Origin: Desulfobacterales bacterium
Lineage (GTDB): Bacteria; Desulfobacterota; Desulfobacteria; Desulfobacterales; C00003106
Assembly (NCBI GenBank): GCA_030594505.1
Contig: JAUVFC010000012.1
Coordinates: 1-15,503, forward strand
DNA: 15,503 bases
Direction of reading: 5' to 3'
Shown here in pieces: positions 1 to 5,979 of this stretch. Every line of letters begins with the position of its first letter. Positions within the stretch are counted from its first letter, which is position 1. A program made the position numbers and the translations under genes. Below the pieces are notes generated by a model. It searched no databases, was not told the origin of the DNA, and was given only the letters and a program-made list of their open reading frames with translations.

Positions 1-2
1 GA

Positions 3-126
3 TTGGTCACTTTTTGAAGCCTCTAAACTCGCTTCGCTAAATCGTAAAAACTCGGACTAACGTCCTCAAACAGTTTACGATTTTGACGCTTCGCTTCATT
101 AAGAAGCTTTACAAAAAGATGACCAA
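3..126. repeat. Long compound palindromic repeat
   Basis: The ends pair as TTGGTCA (3-9) with TGACCAA (120-126), followed by a run of T:A pairs (12-15 with 114-117) and AAGC (17-20) with GCTT (106-109). Inside lies a second hairpin, AAATCGTAAA (39-48) with TTTACGATTT (74-83), capped by GGAC-TAAC-GTCC (54-65). The word GCTTCGCT also occurs twice in direct orientation (31-38 and 88-95). No open reading frame or transposase is present. It resembles a non-autonomous palindromic element (REP/MITE-like), but family membership cannot be tested from one window. Confidence 0.65.
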
Positions 127-141
127 GGTGGGCTCATCAGA

Positions 142-166
142 GACTTTTTACGAAACTATCAATATT
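142..166 (+). repeat. Half-copy of the GACTTTTTACGAA repeat
   Basis: The 25-base segment starts with GACTTTTTACGAA and matches the segment at 8788-8812 at 21 of 25 positions; a related inverted pair occurs at 14594-14639. The rest of 127-288 shows no gene, and I find no convincing promoter for the tRNA in it. Confidence 0.5.
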
Positions 167-288
167 AACAGAGGATTTCAGCTCATTTTTCAATCGATAT
201 CTGGTTGAACGCAACTCTCCGCCTATTCCACCACGTCCAAACCACAAACCACTGGCATGATCAATGCAATACTACCGGTAAAATGAAC

Positions 289-363
289 GGCGGCGTAGCC
301 AAGTGGTAAGGCGGGGGTCTGCAAAACCTTCTTTCAGTGGTTCGACTCCACTCGCCGCCTCCA
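289..363 (+). tRNA. tRNA-Cys (anticodon GCA), CCA encoded
   Basis: A full cloverleaf can be drawn. The acceptor stem is GGCGGCG (289-295) with CGCCGCC (353-359), the discriminator is T360 and CCA is encoded at 361-363. The D stem is GCC (298-300) with GGC (310-312). The anticodon stem GGGGT (314-318) with ACCTT (326-330) contains two G-U pairs, and its loop CTGCAAA places anticodon GCA at 321-323. The T stem is AGTGG (336-340) with CCACT (348-352), with loop TTCGACT. It lies 93 bases before an operon encoding proteins of an aminoacyl-transferase-like family. Confidence 0.96.
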
Positions 364-456
364 ACTAAGGGTTCGGGCTTCTACAGGCCGTTGAAATAAT
401 GGGATATTTTATGACGGTGCGCCTTACGGTCGGGCAAAGCCCCTAAGTTAGAAATC

Positions 457-1413
457 GTGGTCATGAACATTACTTTCTTACCCCTTTTCCCAAAATTCAG
501 AGAGTTGGTGATTCATGACCACGATCTTTTACGACCATATTTTGAATCCATCCCGCCCGAGATTTCAGATCACACGTTCACCAGTCTGTTTATGTGGAGG
601 CATTATTTCAAGACAAAGATATGTGCCATTGATAACAGCGTCGGTCTCTTTTGTGATAGACCGGGAAAGGAGTTTTTTTTCCCACCCTTTGAGAAGCAAC
701 ATGTGCATAGGGCCATCAATATACGCCTGGAGGCCATGGAATCGATGGGCAAAAGGCCAAAGGTCCGGAGGGCCTCGGAAGGGTTTATCGAGAGATATCT
801 GAGCGATCAAAGTAGATTCTTAGTAAAGGAGATATCCGATAGCTATGATTACGTATACCTGACCGAAAACCTGATAAAACTTTCTGGTCGCCGATATAAT
901 GGTCAAAGGAATTTTATAAAGAGGTTTAAGAAAAATTATCCAAATTTTTCCGTGGAGATTCTAAATGAAGACAATATCCCGGAGTGTGTGGAATTTGGAG
1001 AGGAATGGTTTGTCTGAAGACATAGCAGCCTCATACTTAAAGAGAACAAATCTCCTGAAGAGGAAGAGTTTTTAGAGATAGATCTAAAGGCCACAAGAGA
1101 CGCTTTACTTAATTTTCATGTATTACCCATCGTAGGCATGGCTGTCAGGATTGATGGTAAAATCAGGGGCTTCTGCATAGGTGAGAGGCTCAACCAAGAG
1201 ACCGCGGTGGTTCATATCGAAAAGGCCGATCACCATTATTGTGGATTAAGCCAATTTATTTCCCAGGCCTTCTGTCAGCGATTTTGGGCGGGTTGCACGT
1301 ACACCAATCGTGAAGAGGATTTAGGACTGGAAGGACTTCGTCGGGCCAAACTGGCACTCGGTCCACACCATTTTAAAAAGAAGTACGGTATTACATGGAA
1401 CAAACAGAAATGA
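457..1413 (+). pseudogene. DUF2156 protein interrupted by an in-frame TGA
   Basis: The reading frame encodes a protein clearly homologous to the DUF2156 product at 4001-5029, but a TGA at 1015-1017 splits it into a 186-residue N-terminal part and a C-terminal part readable to 1413 in the same frame. Homology continues directly across the stop: the N part ends at a conserved Trp (EEWFV), and the C part carries the family signatures (IEKADH, then NREEDLGLEGLRRAKL). The TGA aligns with Arg (AGA) in the paralogue, so a single base substitution explains it; no frameshift is needed, only a three-residue length difference nearby. DUF2156 is the GNAT-like C-terminal domain of phosphatidylglycerol lysyltransferases, so a transferase role is expected. 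The start could be GTG 457 or ATG 463; the paralogue alignment favours 463. No strong ribosome site or promoter is visible in 364-456. The end overlaps the next gene by 19 bases. It could be a pseudogene, a sequencing error, or (less likely) a recoded gene. Confidence 0.8.
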
Positions 1414-2777
1414 CAGGATTTGTAGACAGCCTCTTGGATGAAGAAGAATTGAAGGCTAAGGTAGGGGTATTCAAGTTACTCCGGGACGAGGATATTGAGC
1501 TGGTCAGGGTTAGCTTATGTGACATCAGCGGCATCTCAAGAATAAAGAATGTGCCGGTTGACCGTTTTAAGGAGATATCAAACACAGGCCTTGCTTTTCC
1601 TTCAGCCTTATTGGGCCTTGATTCAGGTCTTACCCTGGCGCCCGGTACAGGCTTTGATTACAAGTATCTCTTCCCCAATTTTCTTCTGGTCCCGGACTTT
1701 ACCAGCTTTAGAAAGATTCCCTGGGCCTCCAAAGTAGGTCATGTCATGGCCAATCCCTATTCCTATGACGGGAGGCCAACCATGGCAGCGCCTCGTGCGG
1801 TACTCTGCCGCCTGGTTGAACAATATCAAGAAATCGATTTAATCCCCAGGTTTGGTTCAGAATTCGAGTTCTTCGTCTATAAGAATGCGGACGGTCAACA
1901 AGAGCCGGTGACGCGGGATTGGCAAGCATTTGCTGAATATCGCCATATCCAAGCCGACTTTGTATTGGAGACTATCAGTAAATATTTGAAGCAGGCGGGA
2001 TTCAAGATACTTGACTGTTTCCATGAGAATGCTCCAGGGCAATTTGAGATAAATTTTTCTCCCTTTGACGGCGTGGCGGCGGCTGATGCAGCTCTTTTCT
2101 TTAAGACCGCGGTTAAGGAGATAATGTATAAGCAGGGCTACTTAGCCAGCTTTATGACAAAACCGCATAACGATAGATATGGATGTGGTTATCATCTTCA
2201 TACATGTCTGCTGGATAAACAGGGAAGAAATCTATTTTATGACCCACATGCTCCGGATAAGTTATCGGAGATGTGCCGGCATTTTGCCGGTGGTCTGCTG
2301 AGGCATGCCAAGGCGGTCACAGCCCTATGTGTTCCCACTATAAACGGGTATAAAAGGATGGTTCCCTATTCCTATGCCCCTATCAATACATGCTGGGGAA
2401 AGGATAATCGGACAGTAATGATTAGAATACCCCCAGACCGGGGCGAAGGAACACGGTTAGAGGTTCGGAAACCAGAGGCTGCCGCCAACCCCTATATCGT
2501 TATGGCAGGAATATTGGCCGCCGGGTTGGATGGTATAAAAAACAGGATAGATCCAGGGGAATTTGTAGACGATAACGCTTACAGGCTAAAGGGGTTAGAG
2601 ATGTTACCCCCATCGCTCGATATAGCGATTGAAGAGCTAAGAAAGGACAAAGTCCTTCAGGAAATGTTGGGGGATGAATTTACAAAGTGCTTCTTGGCCA
2701 TAAAGGACCATGAGGTAGATAGGTTTAGAAAATATGTGACCGATTGGGAAAGGAATGAGTATCTGGAGCTATTCTGA
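1395..2777 (+). CDS. Glutamine-synthetase-like gamma-glutamyl ligase
   Basis: This 460-residue protein has the glutamine synthetase I fold. Visible active-site blocks are the metal ligands E156 and E158 (GSEFEFF), E211 and E218 (ENAPGQFE), the GCGYHLH block with H267 and H269, NGYKRMVP (317-324), the phosphate/ATP arginines R339 and R344 (DNRT, IRIP), and RLEVR with E356 and R358. An ATP-dependent ligase activating glutamate as gamma-glutamyl phosphate is therefore expected. Two points argue against plain ammonia assimilation: the flap Glu of the usual PGYEAP motif is Tyr here (PYSYAP, Y327), and the adenylylation Tyr motif (NLYDLPPEE) is absent. This resembles PuuA-type ligases that glutamylate larger amines. 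The substrate is unknown. It overlaps both neighbours (19 bases before, 23 after), so it is probably translationally coupled. ATG 1410, five codons downstream, is an alternative start that overlaps the preceding stop as ATGA. Confidence 0.88.
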   Translation: MEQTEMTGFVDSLLDEEELKAKVGVFKLLRDEDIELVRVSLCDISGISRIKNVPVDRFKEISNTGLAFPSALLGLDSGLTLAPGTGFDYKYLFPNFLLVPDFTSFRKIPWASKVGHVMANPYSYDGRPTMAAPRAVLCRLVEQYQEIDLIPRFGSEFEFFVYKNADGQQEPVTRDWQAFAEYRHIQADFVLETISKYLKQAGFKILDCFHENAPGQFEINFSPFDGVAAADAALFFKTAVKEIMYKQGYLASFMTKPHNDRYGCGYHLHTCLLDKQGRNLFYDPHAPDKLSEMCRHFAGGLLRHAKAVTALCVPTINGYKRMVPYSYAPINTCWGKDNRTVMIRIPPDRGEGTRLEVRKPEAAANPYIVMAGILAAGLDGIKNRIDPGEFVDDNAYRLKGLEMLPPSLDIAIEELRKDKVLQEMLGDEFTKCFLAIKDHEVDRFRKYVTDWERNEYLELF

Positions 2778-4053
2778 AAATGACCGCATAGGCGGTGTCG
2801 GGATTTCGCATCTCCTTGAGGCCTGCGGGACACCTGTTTATGTCTATGACGCCGGCACTATTTGGGAGAGATATACGAGCCTCAGGAGGAATCTTCCCAC
2901 TAATGCAGACATATTTTATGCGCTTAAGGCCAATTGCAATCTCTCGATATGCGCATATCTTAGAAGATTGGGTTGTGGGGCGGATAGTGCCTCACAGGGA
3001 GAGTTGATACTGGCCTTACGGGCAGGATTTAAACCGGATAGGATCGTCTATGCCGGCCCCGGTAAAGGAGACCAGGAACTATCTATGGCCATTTCAACCG
3101 GTATAAGAGCTATTAATGTAGAATCCTATGGCGAGATATTGAGAATCAATAAGATTGCAGGATCCCTGAAAAAAAAGGTCAATATCAATATCCGGGTAAA
3201 TCCCAACCACGTGATAAAGGATGCCCTTTTCCCCATGGGAGGAACCGCACTGAAATTGGGAATCGACGAAGACTTGGTCTTGGAAGTACTTTCACAAGTA
3301 AAGGATCTGCCGAATATCCGAGTTGTCGGAATTCATGCCCATGCAGGCAGCCAGGTAAAAGATTATCGATCACTCCTGGATAATGGGGCGAAAATCATAG
3401 ATCTGGCCGTCAGGGTATTTATTGAAGCCGGATTGTCTCTAAGGATGATCGGTCTCGGCGGAGGGTTGGGGATCCCTACAAGGGAGGACGGGCGGAGACT
3501 GGATGTGGGTCGTTATGGAAGGGGATTAAAGGAAATAATAAGGGAGAAGTCAAGTGCATATAACTTCGACCTGAATAGTGTTCAGCTAATTATTGAGCCT
3601 GGCAGATTTTTGGTGGGGGAATCCGGAAAGTATCTTACAAGGATAATAGACATTAAGAAATCGAGAGGGAAGAAGTTTTTGATTACCGATGGAGGGGTAA
3701 ATCACATCTTTAAACAGAAATATCCGGAAGAGGAGTCAGAGGTGGTCGTATATCCCACAAGGACGGTGGGAAATGAGACAGAAGTGGTTGATATTGGGGG
3801 GCCTTTATGTCTCTCATCGGACATTATAGGAAGAGATATCCATGTGCCGGAAGGGGTGAAGGAAGGAGATATCATTATCATACAGAACGCAGGCGCCTAC
3901 TGCTTCAATTTTAGCCCTTTATGTTTTATGTGCCATCCCACCCCCCCGGAGGTGATGATTTATGAGGAAAAGGAGTATCTAATCAGAGAAAGGGGAAAAA
4001 ATGAGGACATTTTCTTTAGACAGAGAGATATCCGGGACACCTTTCAAGGATAG
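2755..4053 (+). CDS. PLP-dependent amino acid decarboxylase, fold type III
   Basis: This 432-residue protein belongs to the ornithine/diaminopimelate decarboxylase family (alanine-racemase-like TIM barrel plus beta domain). The PLP lysine is K58 in FYALKAN. Also visible are HAHAGSQ (194-200), the glycine-rich phosphate loop GGGLG (235-239), EPGR (281-284), GPLCLSSD with catalytic Cys352 (349-356) and AGAY with Tyr382. Diaminopimelate decarboxylases have CESGD and ornithine decarboxylase has CDGLD at the Cys block; the acidic residue contacting the distal amino group is Leu353 here. The tail FSPLCFMCHPTPPEV also differs from the diaminopimelate type and recalls relatives acting on acyl-, glutamyl- or citryl-linked substrates. 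It is therefore probably not lysA; the substrate is unknown. The start overlaps the ligase gene by 23 bases; GGGAAAGGA abuts the ATG, so an internal start cannot be excluded. Confidence 0.87.
   Translation: MSIWSYSENDRIGGVGISHLLEACGTPVYVYDAGTIWERYTSLRRNLPTNADIFYALKANCNLSICAYLRRLGCGADSASQGELILALRAGFKPDRIVYAGPGKGDQELSMAISTGIRAINVESYGEILRINKIAGSLKKKVNINIRVNPNHVIKDALFPMGGTALKLGIDEDLVLEVLSQVKDLPNIRVVGIHAHAGSQVKDYRSLLDNGAKIIDLAVRVFIEAGLSLRMIGLGGGLGIPTREDGRRLDVGRYGRGLKEIIREKSSAYNFDLNSVQLIIEPGRFLVGESGKYLTRIIDIKKSRGKKFLITDGGVNHIFKQKYPEEESEVVVYPTRTVGNETEVVDIGGPLCLSSDIIGRDIHVPEGVKEGDIIIIQNAGAYCFNFSPLCFMCHPTPPEVMIYEEKEYLIRERGKNEDIFFRQRDIRDTFQG
3991..3995 (+). promoter_or_regulatory. Ribosome binding site inside the decarboxylase gene
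   Basis: AGGGG lies five bases before ATG 4001 and within the decarboxylase coding sequence. It supports ATG 4001 as the start of the intact DUF2156 gene and hence a real 53-base overlap. No other ATG, GTG or TTG lies in frame before the first conserved block. Confidence 0.65.
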
Positions 4054-5029
4054 GGGTTTTATATATGACGTAAACTTTCTACCCCATTTCCCGCAATTTA
4101 GAGCGATTGGGATTGAGGATCGGTATCTTTTCCAAAGGTATCTTGACCAACTTTATCCCCGGACATCTATCCATAACTTTACCAATCTCTTTATCTGGCG
4201 GCATTACTACCATACCAGGATCAGTAGATGGCGCCGGAATATTCTTGTTTTTTCATGTACAACGCATGAAGGGGGATTTTTCCTCGAACCCTTGGGTCAA
4301 GAAAGTATACCGGAGGCCATTGAGCTTTGCCTTTCCTTTCTAAGTGAGAGGAATAGCGGCGCCAAACCTACAATTCGACGCGTGTCTGAAAGATTTATTG
4401 AATCATATCTGCACAATCAATATCGATTTTCAATAGAAAAAGACATTGATCGTTCTGAGTATGTCTATCTGGCAGAGGATTTGATATACCTGAGTGGTCG
4501 AAGATACGACGGTCAGAGAAACCATATCAAGAGATTCAAAGAGGCATATCCCAATTTTGAAATAGAGAGCATCAGTCCTAAAAACATACCTGAATGCATA
4601 GAATTATCACGGCAATGGGTCGCAAGAAAGTATAATGACTCGGAGAATAGAACACCAGACCCGGAGGAACTATTTCGGATAAGGTCGTTTTTAGATGAAG
4701 AAACCGTAGCGGTAAAAGAGACGCTTTTGCATTTTGATCGGTTACCGTTGACAGGTATGGCCATAAGAATAGATGGTAAAATAAGGGCATTTTCCATAGG
4801 GGAAAAATTGAATCCGGAGACGGCGTTAATACATATCGAGAAGGCAGACCACAGATATCGGGGCCTTGCCCAGTTCATGTGCCAGGTCTTTACCCGGATA
4901 GCATGGTCAGATTGCAGGTTCATCAACAGAGAGGAGGATCTGGGGCTTAAAGGTTTGAGAAAGGCGAAATTGGCACTGGGTCCCAACCACCTTGTCCACA
5001 AATACAATATCAGTTGGAGGCAATTATAG
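4001..5029 (+). CDS. DUF2156 protein (GNAT-like, lysyltransferase C-domain family)
   Basis: This intact protein of 342 residues has the family hallmarks: FTNLFIWRHYY (60-70), the basic block YLSGRRYDGQRNHIKRF (163-179), IEKADHRYRG (279-288), and NREEDLGLKGLRKAKL (309-324) near the end. DUF2156 is the catalytic domain of phosphatidylglycerol lysyltransferases (MprF C-terminus), a double-GNAT fold related to aminoacyl-tRNA-dependent transferases. There are no membrane segments, so it is a soluble stand-alone domain and not an MprF flippase fusion. Its acceptor is unknown; membrane lipid, peptide or small molecule are all possible. It is a close paralogue of the interrupted gene at 457-1413, so the ligase and decarboxylase genes are flanked by two copies. 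The start overlaps the decarboxylase gene by 53 bases; the first 24 residues have no counterpart in the paralogue. Confidence 0.85.
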   Translation: MRTFSLDREISGTPFKDRGFIYDVNFLPHFPQFRAIGIEDRYLFQRYLDQLYPRTSIHNFTNLFIWRHYYHTRISRWRRNILVFSCTTHEGGFFLEPLGQESIPEAIELCLSFLSERNSGAKPTIRRVSERFIESYLHNQYRFSIEKDIDRSEYVYLAEDLIYLSGRRYDGQRNHIKRFKEAYPNFEIESISPKNIPECIELSRQWVARKYNDSENRTPDPEELFRIRSFLDEETVAVKETLLHFDRLPLTGMAIRIDGKIRAFSIGEKLNPETALIHIEKADHRYRGLAQFMCQVFTRIAWSDCRFINREEDLGLKGLRKAKLALGPNHLVHKYNISWRQL

Positions 5030-5934
5030 ACGAGGGAATGGATTTGAGCGGCAACACTAAAGGGATTATAGCAATTATCAGTATGGCCGTCATGTGTGGA
5101 TTTAATGGGGCCATAATTAGATTCATGACCGGCATGGGTCTGAATGTATATTCCCTTAATTTTATGGAACTGGTCTTTGGACTCCCCATAACCTTCATAA
5201 TAGCCCGGAGATTGGGTGAGAGGATCACCTTTCCTACCAAAGAAGAGCTTCCATATTTGGTGACCACGGGGATTTGCCTCTTTCTATTAACCATGGCCTT
5301 CTTTTTTGCCTTCAACTTCACATCCATTGCCAACGTAGTGTTCCTCCATTACACATCACCCATTTTTACACTATTTGGTGCGAGCATTTTTCTCAATGAA
5401 AGGATCGACAAATGGAAGGTATTAGCCCTTTGCTTCTGTATCCTGGGTTTGATTATGATCCTTAAGCCAAATCTGGGAATTGATAATCGGATGATTGTTG
5501 GTGATCTCTTAGCCTTCCTGTCCGCATTTCCGGCGGCTGCCACAACCATTATCGGTAGAAAGCTAAGACACAGATCGGCTTATTTCACGACCTTCTGGAG
5601 GGTATTCTATGCGGCGCTATTCTATCTTCCTTTTTTTATATTTTATAATACCATATCCAGTATAGAACAGATTGTTTTTATCTTCCTTGTCAGTGTATGG
5701 TATGTGGGCATTGCATTGCCTCTCTATTTTTATGCCCTCAGACATATTCAGGCATCAACCACAGAGATGTTGCTCTTAATGGAAATCTTGAGTGCTATTA
5801 TGGTCGGCCTTTTACTCTATCGTGAAATACCTTCCACCAGCGACATCATCGGTGGCCTGTTTATCATTACAGGTGGCATTGCAGTGATGACAAAAGTGGA
5901 AGGGGTTAAATTCTCCGTGAGGAAGGTAGATTAA
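5014..5934 (+). CDS. EamA/DMT-family transporter
   Basis: This 306-residue, strongly hydrophobic protein contains about ten membrane helices in two EamA repeats (about 18-150 and 162-293). The first repeat ends with the typical FLNERIDKWKVLALCFCILGLIMIL stretch in part (residues 126-145), and the second contains the LYREIPSTSDIIGG equivalent. Drug/metabolite transporters of this family move amino acids, polyamines or metabolites across the inner membrane, often as exporters. As the last gene of the operon, overlapping the DUF2156 gene by 16 bases, it most simply exports the pathway product or imports its substrate; direction cannot be read from sequence. GGAGG at 5015-5018 suggests that ATG 5038 (residue 9) could be the true start. 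It converges with the kinase gene, leaving a 45-base gap without a clear terminator. Confidence 0.9.
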   Translation: MEAIIDEGMDLSGNTKGIIAIISMAVMCGFNGAIIRFMTGMGLNVYSLNFMELVFGLPITFIIARRLGERITFPTKEELPYLVTTGICLFLLTMAFFFAFNFTSIANVVFLHYTSPIFTLFGASIFLNERIDKWKVLALCFCILGLIMILKPNLGIDNRMIVGDLLAFLSAFPAAATTIIGRKLRHRSAYFTTFWRVFYAALFYLPFFIFYNTISSIEQIVFIFLVSVWYVGIALPLYFYALRHIQASTTEMLLLMEILSAIMVGLLLYREIPSTSDIIGGLFIITGGIAVMTKVEGVKFSVRKVD

Positions 5935-5979
5935 AGTTAGAATCTGTTCCAGAGGTGTGAGAGCTAAACTTGGGTGGAT

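Noticed and set aside
364..456. Promoter for the biosynthetic operon
   Set aside because: AATAAT at 395-400 has no acceptable -35 partner at the right distance; the small GGGC/GCCC hairpin nearby is not followed by a T-run.
1015..1075. Selenocysteine insertion at the TGA
   Set aside because: The only nearby hairpin is a 4-bp GAGA/TCTC with loop ACAAA, not a SECIS-like structure with a G-U apical loop, and the paralogue has Arg, not Cys, at the position.
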